Positions 1 to 7,637 of a DNA stretch of 64,000 nt are shown here, piece after piece. Under the pieces are notes generated by a model, which worked only from the letters and a program-made list of their open reading frames with translations, made no database searches and had not been told where the DNA came from. A program made the translations under genes and the position numbers. How positions within the stretch are numbered: position 1 is the first letter of the stretch; every line of letters starts with the position of its first letter. This DNA comes from Lachnospiraceae bacterium (GTDB lineage Bacteria; Bacillota; Clostridia; Lachnospirales; Lachnospiraceae): contig CABIXN010000003.1 in the NCBI GenBank assembly GCA_902362715.1, positions 293,914 through 357,913 of the forward strand. Reading direction: 5' to 3'.

Positions 1-621
1 TTTTATAATGGAAATGTCAAAACGGCATCGGAAATGCTTCAGAAGGCGGAACGAAGAGATGTAACTCTGGGCGATCTGAAAGAAATCGTATTTAAAAATG
101 ACGATACAGTTTTATTTGAATATTTGTGTCAAAGAGAATGGCTTAGTGTTACAGATATTTCTAACGAAGATATCGGAACGATTGTGGTAAAAGATGCCAG
201 AGAGATCATGAATTATCTGTTTCAAAACGGATATCGGTTTTCAGATCATAAAGGGGCATCTAACGAGGTGTTAAACCGGGCAATTATGTTTGAGCGGGAG
301 GAGATGCTGGATTTATTATTAGCAAATGCCGCTGATCCCAGTGAAGATGGGGAACTTGGTTATCCGCTGATTGAGAGCTGCCAGTCTGGGGATTCCAAAA
401 CGATAGAGAAACTGCTGTCCTATGGTGCAGACTTAGATAAGTGTGGAGAAGCTGCAATGCAGAACGCTGTTGTAAGTGCAAATCTGGACGCTGTCAAACG
501 CTTAATAGAGCATGGAGTGAAAATTTCAGAGACCACATATAAGGATGCAAAAGAAGCTGGTATTTATAAGAATGATCATACCCGGGAATTTGTGAAAAAA
601 GTGTATGAAAGTCAGAAATAA
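1..621 (+). CDS. Ankyrin-repeat protein, 5' end outside the window
   Basis: The reading frame is open from base 1, so the true start lies upstream; the first internal ATG is at 34. The visible part carries degenerate ankyrin-type helix pairs, clearest near the C-terminus, where phrases such as 'LLSYGADLDKCGEAAMQNAV' and 'RLIEHGVKI' recur at about 33-residue spacing. Ankyrin repeats are protein-protein interaction scaffolds, so no enzymatic role can be read from this. The visible part has no signal peptide or membrane segment. The gene converges on the AbiH-family gene, with a shared hairpin terminator between them. The family call is fairly sure; the biological role is unknown. Confidence 0.7.
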   Translation, partial: FYNGNVKTASEMLQKAERRDVTLGDLKEIVFKNDDTVLFEYLCQREWLSVTDISNEDIGTIVVKDAREIMNYLFQNGYRFSDHKGASNEVLNRAIMFEREEMLDLLLANAADPSEDGELGYPLIESCQSGDSKTIEKLLSYGADLDKCGEAAMQNAVVSANLDAVKRLIEHGVKISETTYKDAKEAGIYKNDHTREFVKKVYESQK

Positions 622-632
622 AGAATATGCAG

Positions 633-678
633 CCCAGGAGGGGAATTCTACAAATACAGAATTCTTCTCCTGGGTTTT
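633..678. terminator. Rho-independent terminator between convergent genes
   Basis: A 17-bp near-perfect stem (633-649 with 658-674) with an 8-nt loop is followed by TTTT on the + strand. It ends the ankyrin gene and may also work for the convergent AbiH gene. Confidence 0.8.
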
Positions 679-693
679 ACAGTACAGTCATTT

Positions 694-1746
694 CTAAATT
701 GCAGTCAGGGTAAACTTTCCGGTTTGAATTTTTTCCAGCGCAGCTTCTTTTCCAAACAGCCGGATCAGGCTGATCACTTTTCTGGCATAGTCCTCCTGAT
801 CTGTATAATAGATGATCATCTGCCGGGATGCCGTTTCCAGCTGCCGGATGATCATTTCATCACCTGTGGGCATGGAATAGCCGAAAATATGAGTGATTAC
901 AGGAACAGGCAGCCCCTGGGAGTCCGTTGGATACAGCTGCTGTTTGTCAGGAATACCGGTAAATCTTATAATATTCTGGAAATAGTTTTTAAAGTAAATA
1001 AAATCCAGATTGTCCTGAGAATCGTTCGGAATTCCAAGAATCATATTCAACGGCTGGCTGTCTGCACGGCCTTTGGCATAAAAGATCTGTTCCCGGGGAA
1101 TGTCATACAGCCTGCAGGTATCTGTGTAATTAAAATTAATGACATAATCCGGCTGAAGTTCCAAGAGTTTTTCCCAGCGGGCAGTACAGTTTTTTGGCTC
1201 AGCGCAGTGGGACAGATACAGGCCAAGGGACCGGGTAAAGTTGTCAAGCTCCCTGCAAAGCTCCTGTATCATTCCTTTTTGGTTCAGTTCTCTGCCGTCT
1301 GTAATATAATCCTGCCGGATTTTAAACAGGCCTCCGGATAGATCATCATAGATCTGTTCAAAGAGCCGGAAAAACTGCTGAAAAACACGCAGTTCATAAT
1401 AAGAGAAGCTTTCGCAGAAAATGGAATACCGGCTGATATCAAACTGGGGTTCTTTTTTCTGCTCTTCCAGCTTTTTGAAAAAATCAATAAAGACAGTTAC
1501 TATTTTTTCCAGCTCTGCTTCAAATCCATTCCAATCATTTTCAATGGCCATACCCTTTTGAAAATATCTGAAAAATCCATTCTGAATACATAAGGTAAAA
1601 ATTTTCTGTTCCCATTTAGTCCGCTGATCTTCAGGTTTTTCCTCGATTTGGCCGGCGGCAGTTAAAAAATCCTGATAATTTGTTTTTAAACCGTGGTAAA
1701 GGTCAAAACCATTGCCTGTTACTAAAATATGGTGTGTATTTGACAT
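694..1746 (-). CDS. AbiH-family protein (putative phage abortive infection)
   Basis: The 350-residue protein opens with 'ILVTGNGFDLYHGLKTNY', the signature N-terminus of the AbiH family, a cytoplasmic family named after a lactococcal plasmid gene that aborts phage infection. The GNGFD segment looks like a nucleotide-binding turn, but the biochemical activity of the family is not established to my knowledge. A second conserved piece, 'DYVINFNYTDTCRLYD' (about residues 198-213), is also typical. The start at 1746 has an AAGGGAT ribosome site. It stands as a single gene between an ankyrin protein and a patatin-like gene, so this end of the window may be an accessory or defence patch. The family call is strong; anti-phage activity is inferred from family membership only. 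Confidence 0.85.
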   Translation of the reverse strand: MSNTHHILVTGNGFDLYHGLKTNYQDFLTAAGQIEEKPEDQRTKWEQKIFTLCIQNGFFRYFQKGMAIENDWNGFEAELEKIVTVFIDFFKKLEEQKKEPQFDISRYSIFCESFSYYELRVFQQFFRLFEQIYDDLSGGLFKIRQDYITDGRELNQKGMIQELCRELDNFTRSLGLYLSHCAEPKNCTARWEKLLELQPDYVINFNYTDTCRLYDIPREQIFYAKGRADSQPLNMILGIPNDSQDNLDFIYFKNYFQNIIRFTGIPDKQQLYPTDSQGLPVPVITHIFGYSMPTGDEMIIRQLETASRQMIIYYTDQEDYARKVISLIRLFGKEAALEKIQTGKFTLTAI

Positions 1747-1765
1747 ATGAGATCCCTTCTTTTTA

Positions 1766-2632
1766 TTAAAGTTTCTGTCTGTTTAAAAAGTCTTTAAACT
1801 CCTGTTCCTGCTCCCGGAAGTCTTTCATACCAAGGTCATACAGCTGCTGCTCGATTTCGCGGTCCATGGTATAGGTGCCCATTTTCAGCTGTGTGCTGGG
1901 AGCAAAAATAAATGCTTTTCCCTGTTTTTCCAGTTCGAAGGCTTTTTCCTGGCAGGCCCGGTACATAATATGTCTGTTATCAAGGGCTTCTATAACTTTT
2001 GGATATTTTCTGCAGAGGCGGGAGTAGGCAAACCGCATTTTTTCAGGCCCTTTTATAAGATCTTTCTGTTTGGATAAAATGATAACCAGCCGGTCACAGC
2101 CGTCATCCAGCGCCCTTTGCACGGGAATTGCATCAGTGACTCCGCCGTCATAATAAAGGCGCCCGTCTATCTCTACCGGACGGCAGGCGCCTGGCAGTGC
2201 ACAGGAAGCCATAATATGGCGGTAATCATCCTGTATCATATCCTGTTTGCTGAAATAGGCCGGTTTTCCCGTCTGGGCATCTGTAGCAACTAAGTGAAAT
2301 TCTGCGGGGTTTGCAAGAATAGCCGGGAAATCCAGTGGGTCGGCACCGTCTGAATTGGTAAGGTCTGCATATATGTACTGGAGTCCAAACAGATTTCCGG
2401 TTTTCAGGAAGCTTTTTAATCCGAAATAACCGGGTTCTTTTAAATGTTCTGTGTAAAAACGCAGATTACGTTCCCGTTGTCCGGCCATAAAGGATGCAAC
2501 GTTGGCGGAACCGGCTGATACGCCGATACAGTAGTCAAAGGTAATATGATGATCTAAAAATGCGTCAAGGATACCTGCGCTGTATGCACATTTCATACCG
2601 CCGCCCTCAACGATCAGTCCAAGTTTATTCAT
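1766..2632 (-). CDS. Patatin-like phospholipase, copy 1
   Basis: A 288-residue cytosolic patatin-fold acyl hydrolase. The oxyanion-hole glycine run is 'VEGGGMKCAYSAG' (about residues 8-20), the nucleophile elbow is 'GVSAG' (about 38-42, Ser nucleophile), and the catalytic Asp lies in 'YYDGGVTDAIPV' (about 160-171), giving the Ser-Asp dyad. The architecture fits the bacterial YjjU-like group. GGAGG precedes the start. It is clearly paralogous to the copy at 3235-4146, sharing long identical runs such as 'AYSAGILDAFLD'. The natural substrate is unknown. Patatin lipases also occur as effectors in anti-phage systems, but no nucleotide cyclase or sensor gene is adjacent, so a lipid housekeeping role is equally likely. 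Confidence 0.88.
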   Translation of the reverse strand: MNKLGLIVEGGGMKCAYSAGILDAFLDHHITFDYCIGVSAGSANVASFMAGQRERNLRFYTEHLKEPGYFGLKSFLKTGNLFGLQYIYADLTNSDGADPLDFPAILANPAEFHLVATDAQTGKPAYFSKQDMIQDDYRHIMASCALPGACRPVEIDGRLYYDGGVTDAIPVQRALDDGCDRLVIILSKQKDLIKGPEKMRFAYSRLCRKYPKVIEALDNRHIMYRACQEKAFELEKQGKAFIFAPSTQLKMGTYTMDREIEQQLYDLGMKDFREQEQEFKDFLNRQKL

Positions 2633-2775
2633 TCTTTTCCTCCATTTGTGAATACCATTTATTTTATACCAGTTGTTTTCAGATTACAATGTCTGCCGGG
2701 AGGAATCTTTTGCATACCGGTTGTAAATATGGTAATCTTGGTCTGTAAAAAAGAGAAAAAAGAAAGAGGTGCAGG

Positions 2776-3207
2776 ATGATGACTGATGGATATGACAGCC
2801 GTGAAATAGAAGAAGCAATAGAAGCTGGATGGCAGGCGAAAAACACTCTGGAAAGCGCCATAGATGCTCTGGAGAGCGCCGCAGGATGGGGTGTCTGGGA
2901 TCTGCTGGGGGGAAATCTGTTTTCCGGAATGATGAAGCATTCCCGTATGGATGATGCTCAGGTGCTTGTGGAAGAAGCACAGCGAAAGCTCCGGAGATTT
3001 CAAAGAGAGTTAAATGATGTTCATCTGGCTCCGGAGCTTAAGGTAAATATGGAAGGTTTCAGCCGTATGGCAGATTATCTTTTTGACAATGTTTTTCTGG
3101 ATATGTTTGTGCAGTCCAAAATCAGGAATAATATCCGGGAACTAAAGCGGGCTGTAACAGAGATTGAACAGGTGCTCTCCTGGCTGCGGGTTCAGGCTGA
3201 GATATAG
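2776..3207 (+). CDS. Conserved helical protein of unknown function
   Basis: A soluble, highly charged, predicted all-helical protein of 143 residues. The central 'WGVWDLLGGNLFSGMMKHS' followed by 'MDDAQ' looks like a conserved core I associate with unnamed Firmicutes proteins; the flanks look like coiled coil. There is no signal peptide, membrane segment or catalytic motif. A GAAAGAGGTG ribosome site supports a start at 2776 or 2779. It lies between the two patatin genes on the opposite strand. Its stop codon falls in the first copy of a 43-bp tandem duplication whose second copy holds the end of the convergent patatin gene. I do not recognise a function. Confidence 0.7.
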   Translation: MMTDGYDSREIEEAIEAGWQAKNTLESAIDALESAAGWGVWDLLGGNLFSGMMKHSRMDDAQVLVEEAQRKLRRFQRELNDVHLAPELKVNMEGFSRMADYLFDNVFLDMFVQSKIRNNIRELKRAVTEIEQVLSWLRVQAEI

Positions 3208-3287
3208 TCTTTGAAACTTTTTCCAATTGGATTTTCAGGCTGAGATATAGTCTTTGAAACTTTTTTCAGCTGGATTTTCAGGCTGGG
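3191..3287. repeat. 43-bp tandem repeat at two convergent gene ends
   Basis: Two full 43-bp units (3191-3233 and 3234-3276, three mismatches) and an 11-bp partial third. The first holds the stop of the 143-residue gene on +; the second holds the stop of patatin copy 2 on -. This suggests a local duplication that separated two formerly overlapping 3' ends. Confidence 0.9.
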
Positions 3288-4146
3288 ATGCAGGATTTAA
3301 AAACTTTTCCAGCTGTTCTTTCAGTGTATGGAAATCTTTGATGCCAAGGTCATACAGCTGTTGCTCCCGTTTCGCATCCATGGTGATCAGATTTGTTTTT
3401 AAATCTGTGCTGGGGGCGAAAAGGAATGCTTTTTGTTCCTGTTCAAGCTTTAATGCCGTTTCACGGGTTTTCCGATACATAATATGGCGTTGATTCAATG
3501 CCTGGACTGTATTTGGATAGTTTCTGCACATACGGGAATAGAGAAAACGGAATTTTTCCGGGGGTTTGATAAAATTTTTTGGTTTACATAATATAACAAC
3601 GATTTTATCACAGCCCTCCAGAAAGGCCCGTTCAATGGGAATGGCATCAGAAATGCCGCCGTCATAGTAGGGGACACCGTTGATTTTCATGGGCCGGCAG
3701 GCTCCGGGCAGTGAGCAGGAGGCAATAATATGGCTGTAATCATCCTGTTTCATCAGATCTTTGGAAAAATATTCTGGGGTTCCGGTTACAGCATTGGTGG
3801 CAACGGCATAAAAAGGAACCGGATTATTTTTAAATGCAGGGAAATCCAGGGGATCCTTACCGGCTGAATTGCTTAACGTTCTGTAGATATAGTCCAGACC
3901 AAAAAGATTGCCGGTTTTAAAAAAACTTTTTACTCCGAAATATCCGGGGTCTTTTAAATGTTCGGTGTAGAAACGGAGATTTCGTCCCCGCTGTCCGGCC
4001 AGATAACTGACCAGATTAGCCGCGCCGGCAGAAACTCCGATGCAGTAATCAAATGTAATCTTGTAATCTAAAAACGCATCAAGGATACCTGCACTGTATG
4101 CGCATTTCATCCCGCCTCCTTCAACAACCAGTCCGATTTTATTCAT
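3235..4146 (-). CDS. Patatin-like phospholipase, copy 2
   Basis: A 303-residue paralogue of the gene at 1766-2632 with the same motifs: 'VEGGGMKCAYSAG' oxyanion loop, 'GVSAG' nucleophile elbow and 'YYDGGISDAIPI' carrying the catalytic Asp. It differs by a 15-20 residue C-terminal tail ending in 'KSFKDYISA', which is encoded in the 43-bp repeat and may be a late addition. An AAAGGA ribosome site precedes the start. The two copies share most residues by eye, so a tandem duplication followed by divergence is likely. No membrane segment is seen; the enzyme should act in the cytoplasm or on the inner face of the membrane. The substrate is unknown. Confidence 0.88.
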   Translation of the reverse strand: MNKIGLVVEGGGMKCAYSAGILDAFLDYKITFDYCIGVSAGAANLVSYLAGQRGRNLRFYTEHLKDPGYFGVKSFFKTGNLFGLDYIYRTLSNSAGKDPLDFPAFKNNPVPFYAVATNAVTGTPEYFSKDLMKQDDYSHIIASCSLPGACRPMKINGVPYYDGGISDAIPIERAFLEGCDKIVVILCKPKNFIKPPEKFRFLYSRMCRNYPNTVQALNQRHIMYRKTRETALKLEQEQKAFLFAPSTDLKTNLITMDAKREQQLYDLGIKDFHTLKEQLEKFLNPASQPENPAEKSFKDYISA

Positions 4147-4221
4147 AAAAGCTCTTTCCTTTCGTTTATTAGTGTATGGATGTTACAAAGAATTGTTATA
4201 CAGGTATGCCGGGAACGGAAA

Positions 4222-4260
4222 GAAATCTTCAAATTGAAATCTTTAAATCGAAATCTTTAG
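4222..4260. repeat. 14-bp direct repeats upstream of patatin copy 2
   Basis: GAAATCTTCAAATT, GAAATCTTTAAATC and GAAATCTTTAGG start at 4222, 4236 and 4250. Iteron-like spacing of 14 bp in the divergent region between patatin copy 2 and the flavin operon. They may be protein-binding sites or simple-sequence drift. Confidence 0.6.
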
Positions 4261-4379
4261 GAGGATGTTTTTTTGATAAAAAAACTCCTCTGCTCTGATA
4301 AAAAAACTCTATAACCCTCTTGAAAATTTCAAAACTGCTTTTAATGAGAAAAATAGTCGCAAAAAATAAAAAAATCAAC

Positions 4380-4408
4380 TTGTAATTTTAAAATTTGGAA
4401 TTTATAAT
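4380..4408 (+). promoter_or_regulatory. Sigma-A promoter of the flavin redox operon
   Basis: TTGTAA (4380-4385), 17-bp spacer, TATAAT (4403-4408). Transcription would start near 4415, just before the 4419-4434 palindrome and 33 bp from the apbE start. It is the only good promoter seen ahead of the operon. Confidence 0.75.
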
Positions 4409-4418
4409 ACAAAATCGA

Positions 4419-4434
4419 GTTAGCTATAACTAAC
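4419..4434. promoter_or_regulatory. Palindromic operator 1 of the flavin/Tp47 locus
   Basis: GTTAGCTATAACTAAC lies immediately downstream of the -10 box, where a bound repressor would block transcription. An almost identical palindrome occurs at 9373-9388. AT-rich GTTAG...CTAAC dyads resemble sites of metal-dependent DtxR-family repressors, but the regulator is not in this window and this assignment is inference. Confidence 0.65.
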
Positions 4435-4447
4435 CAAGGAGGGATTC

Positions 4448-5560
4448 ATGAAAAAAATCATTGTATATATTGTAGTATCGGCTGCAGTCATATCCATGTG
4501 TCTGGGGGCGGCCGGATGCTCCACAAGCACCAATGTTTTGGCAGCCCAGCAGTCTTCGGAAAATGCTGACAGTACAGAAAAGGATGAAGCGTCCGGGGAA
4601 GTTTTATCTGCATCCAGGGATATATTTGCTATGGATACTTATATGACGGTGGAGGCCTATGGGGATCATTGCCAGGAAGCGGTAGATCAGGCGGAAGAGG
4701 AGATTTTAAGACTGGATCAGATGCTTTCTACAGGAAGTATTTCCAGTGAGATATCTAAATTAAATCAAGACGGTTACGGAACCGTATCCCGGGATACTTT
4801 TTACCTGATTCAAAGATCGCTGGAGCTGTATCAGGAGACGGACGGGGCTTTTAATATTGCTGTTTATCCGGTTATGAGAGCCTGGGGATTTACTGATCAG
4901 AATTATAAGGTTCCGGATGAGACAGAGCTTAAAAAACTGATTTCTGATATGGATCTGACCGGGGTTGTGCTGGATGAAAAAACGTACCGTGTACAGCTGG
5001 CAAATGATGAAATGGAAATTGATCTGGGAGGGATTGCCAAAGGATACACATCATCCAGAATTATGGATATTTTCAAAAGCTGTAAGGTGGAAAGCGGGAT
5101 GGTAAGCCTGGGTGGAAATGTGCAGCTGTATGGAGCAAAAGCAGATGGAAGCAGCTGGAGAGTGGCTATTGAAGATCCTAATAATTTATCCGGGTATGCA
5201 GGAATTCTGGAAGCCAAAAACCGGGCGGTGATTACCTCAGGAGGGTATGAGCGTTACTTTGAACAGGATGGAAAAGAATACCATCATATTATTGATCCCA
5301 AGACAGGATATCCGGCTGACAACGGCTTAAAATCAGTAACTATTGTAAGCGCTGACGGAACGCTGGCCGACGGTCTTTCCACTTCTTTGTTCATTATGGG
5401 AAAGGACAGGGCTTTGGAGTTTTGGCAGGCGCACAGTGAGGAGTTTGATGCTGTTCTTATTATGGAGGATGGAAGTATTTATATTACAGAAGGAATTGAA
5501 AACGATTTTCAGACAGAGCAGAAATCAGTAATTGTGAGAAAGGAAGATTCGGATGAATAA
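4448..5560 (+). CDS. apbE: FAD:protein FMN transferase (ApbE family), lipoprotein
   Basis: A 370-residue exported lipoprotein: signal peptide ending in a lipobox 'LGAAGC' with Cys24 as the lipidated residue. ApbE enzymes use FAD to attach FMN by a phosphoester bond to the Thr of D-x-x-[ST]-G-A-T motifs in extracytoplasmic proteins, with Mg2+. Family motifs seen are 'IDLGGIAKGY', 'SLGGNVQLYG', 'HHIIDPKTGYP' and the C-terminal 'ADGTLADGLSTSLF' loop. The next two genes encode its probable substrates, with four and one target-like motifs. An AAGGAGGGAT ribosome site precedes ATG 4448. It is the first gene of the operon and overlaps the next gene by 8 nt. The function is established for the family; substrate pairing follows from gene order. 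Confidence 0.95.
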   Translation: MKKIIVYIVVSAAVISMCLGAAGCSTSTNVLAAQQSSENADSTEKDEASGEVLSASRDIFAMDTYMTVEAYGDHCQEAVDQAEEEILRLDQMLSTGSISSEISKLNQDGYGTVSRDTFYLIQRSLELYQETDGAFNIAVYPVMRAWGFTDQNYKVPDETELKKLISDMDLTGVVLDEKTYRVQLANDEMEIDLGGIAKGYTSSRIMDIFKSCKVESGMVSLGGNVQLYGAKADGSSWRVAIEDPNNLSGYAGILEAKNRAVITSGGYERYFEQDGKEYHHIIDPKTGYPADNGLKSVTIVSADGTLADGLSTSLFIMGKDRALEFWQAHSEEFDAVLIMEDGSIYITEGIENDFQTEQKSVIVRKEDSDE

Positions 5561-7199
5561 TCATTTAAAAAAGTGGGGAGGGATGCGCTACCTTCTGCCG
5601 GCGGCTTTATGCACCTGCTGTGTTGCCTGGGCGCTGCATGGATATACGGCTCCTGTATATGAAGTAAAAGCATCGGATCTTTCTGAACTGTCAGATGAGA
5701 ATCCGGAAAATGAAGAATCGGCAGCTTCCGGGAATTTTGACCTGGAAGATGGATTTTATGAGGGAACCGGCGTGGGTTATGCGGGAAATATCACGGTATC
5801 GGTAGAAATAAAAGATCATTCTATTGTGGGAATTGAAATTCTCAGTGTGGAAGCAGACGATAAAGCTTTTTTTAATCGGGCAAAAGGTGTTATTGACCGG
5901 ATTATCAGCAGTCAGAGCACAAATGTGGATGCAGTGTCCGGAGCAACCTACAGCTCTAGGGGAATTATCAGTGCGGTGGAAAATGCGCTTACCGGTAAGG
6001 TAAACCAGGAAGAGCCGGCCAAAGCAGCTGCATCTTCCCCCAGGGGTTCGCTGACAGTGGCTGATGTAAAAGATGCGGCTGCCTATCGGGACGGGACCTA
6101 TTATGGAAACGGGACCGGTTTTTCGGGAGATCTGAAAGTGAAAGTGGTGATAAAAGACGGAAAGATTGTTTCTGTTGATGTGGTTTCTTCCGGGGACGAT
6201 GCAGCTTATCTGAAAAAAGCGTCCGGATTGATTAAAAACATCATCTCGGGTCAGAGCACAAATGTGGACACTGTGTCCGGTGCAACGTACAGCTCAACGG
6301 GCATTATTACAGCTGTCCGGGATGCATTAAGCCAGGCGGCAGTGGAGCCGGATACCAAAACAAATAAAACAGAAACGGTGAAATCGGATGCCGGTAAAAC
6401 AGAAACCGGCAAAGAAGGAAGATTTCCATACAATGACGGGATCTATTATGGAATCGGAGAAGGATATCTTGGTGAAATAAAGGTTGCCCTTGTTTTGAAG
6501 AATCATACTATAAAGGCGGTTATGATTCTTGAAAATGAAGCAGATGATGAGGCCTTTTTTAACAGAGCTAAAGTCATTGCGGACCGAATTGTGGAGCAGC
6601 AGAATACAGATGTAGATGTAGTATCCGGAGCAACCTACAGTTCAAAGGGGATTTTAGAGGCGGTAAAACAGGCTCTGCTAGAGGCAGAGCAGGTAACTGC
6701 CGGCAAGAAAGAGCCGCCGGCAAATGATAATACCGATTCTGACGGGAGCGGAAACGGCTCGGAGGATACATCGGGAGATGAATCATTAAACGGCAAAGAT
6801 GATTCTTCAGGAAATGATTCAAAGGATCCTTCCCAAGAAAGCATTTACCGGGATGGTGACTATACATGGGAGGTTTTATGTGAACCGGATGAAGAACAGG
6901 ATTTTATGCCGTATCTTTTGTCACTGACGGTTTCCATAGCCAATGACAAAATTGTGGCAGTAACGGATATTAAGGGTACCGGAGATGATTATGATTCCGG
7001 AAACGATCCGTACCTGAACAAAGCGGTAAAGGGAACAAGTAAGTATCCCGGAGTTGTTTCACAGATTTTAGACCAGGGCGTTCCGGAGCATATTGACGTG
7101 GTAACAAGAGCAACGTGCTCGTCAAATGCCATTATAAAAGGCTGTCAGGAAATACTAGAACAGGCCAGGATACAGCAGGGTGAGGAGGCGGAAGAATGA
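5553..7199 (+). CDS. Membrane-anchored protein with four FMN_bind domains
   Basis: 548 residues: one N-terminal membrane segment (about 12-31), then four FMN_bind domains in series (about 60-147, 176-258, 290-372, 432-540) joined by low-complexity Ser/Asp/Gly/Lys linkers. Domains 1-3 end in 'VSGATYSS' (Thr near residues 132, 243 and 359), the canonical ApbE flavinylation site. Domain 4 has 'VVTRATCSS' (near 516-524), with Arg in place of Gly, so its flavinylation is uncertain. Up to four covalent flavins in one chain would make an electron wire outside the membrane. It overlaps apbE by 8 nt and the next gene by 4 nt, so the three are translationally coupled. Multi-FMN_bind proteins are known in flavin-based extracellular electron transfer; the partner and acceptor here are inferred. 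Confidence 0.9.
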   Translation: MNNHLKKWGGMRYLLPAALCTCCVAWALHGYTAPVYEVKASDLSELSDENPENEESAASGNFDLEDGFYEGTGVGYAGNITVSVEIKDHSIVGIEILSVEADDKAFFNRAKGVIDRIISSQSTNVDAVSGATYSSRGIISAVENALTGKVNQEEPAKAAASSPRGSLTVADVKDAAAYRDGTYYGNGTGFSGDLKVKVVIKDGKIVSVDVVSSGDDAAYLKKASGLIKNIISGQSTNVDTVSGATYSSTGIITAVRDALSQAAVEPDTKTNKTETVKSDAGKTETGKEGRFPYNDGIYYGIGEGYLGEIKVALVLKNHTIKAVMILENEADDEAFFNRAKVIADRIVEQQNTDVDVVSGATYSSKGILEAVKQALLEAEQVTAGKKEPPANDNTDSDGSGNGSEDTSGDESLNGKDDSSGNDSKDPSQESIYRDGDYTWEVLCEPDEEQDFMPYLLSLTVSIANDKIVAVTDIKGTGDDYDSGNDPYLNKAVKGTSKYPGVVSQILDQGVPEHIDVVTRATCSSNAIIKGCQEILEQARIQQGEEAEE

Positions 7200-7636
7200 A
7201 AAGATTTTTTGCAAAATCCGTAAACATTTTTGCTGTAGCAGTACTGCTGATGGGATATAATATGGTGCTTCAGGCCCGGCATCAGCAGGAAGAGATAGAA
7301 CGTCTGGAAGCAGAATTAAAGTCGGGAGAACTCTCACATTCAGACGGCAGTGGAAAAGAAACGGGAGCTTATGCCGACGGGACATGGGAAGGTCAGGCAG
7401 ACGGGTTTGGAGGTATTATAAAGGTTTCCGTGCTGGTGGAGGATGGAAATATAAAAGAGGTGAAGATTCTTTCAGCGGATGGGGAGGACGGAGCATATCT
7501 TAAGATGGCTCAGGAAATTACCGGGGATATTATAGAGGAGCAGTCCACGGATGTGGATGTGGTCAGTGGTGCCACCTTTAGCTCCAACGGAATTAAAAAT
7601 GCCGTAAAGCAGGCATTGGATAAGGCGGTTTCGTAG
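7196..7636 (+). CDS. Membrane-anchored single FMN_bind domain protein
   Basis: 146 residues with an N-terminal membrane segment (about 8-25), a short helical stalk rich in Glu, and one FMN_bind domain (about 60-146) ending in 'VDVVSGATFSS'; the Thr near residue 124 is the predicted FMN attachment site. It resembles the flavinylated periplasmic domain of RnfG/NqrC-type subunits, though it lacks their full length. The start overlaps the previous stop (ATGA). It is followed one base later by the NapH-like gene, which suggests the pair work together: Fe-S membrane protein to covalent FMN. Confidence 0.9.
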   Translation: MKRFFAKSVNIFAVAVLLMGYNMVLQARHQQEEIERLEAELKSGELSHSDGSGKETGAYADGTWEGQADGFGGIIKVSVLVEDGNIKEVKILSADGEDGAYLKMAQEITGDIIEEQSTDVDVVSGATFSSNGIKNAVKQALDKAVS

Positions 7637-7637
7637 T

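Noticed and set aside
724..1341. 205-codon plus-strand frame opposite the AbiH gene
   Set aside because: It is the shadow of the AbiH gene, which has the family N-terminus and a ribosome site.
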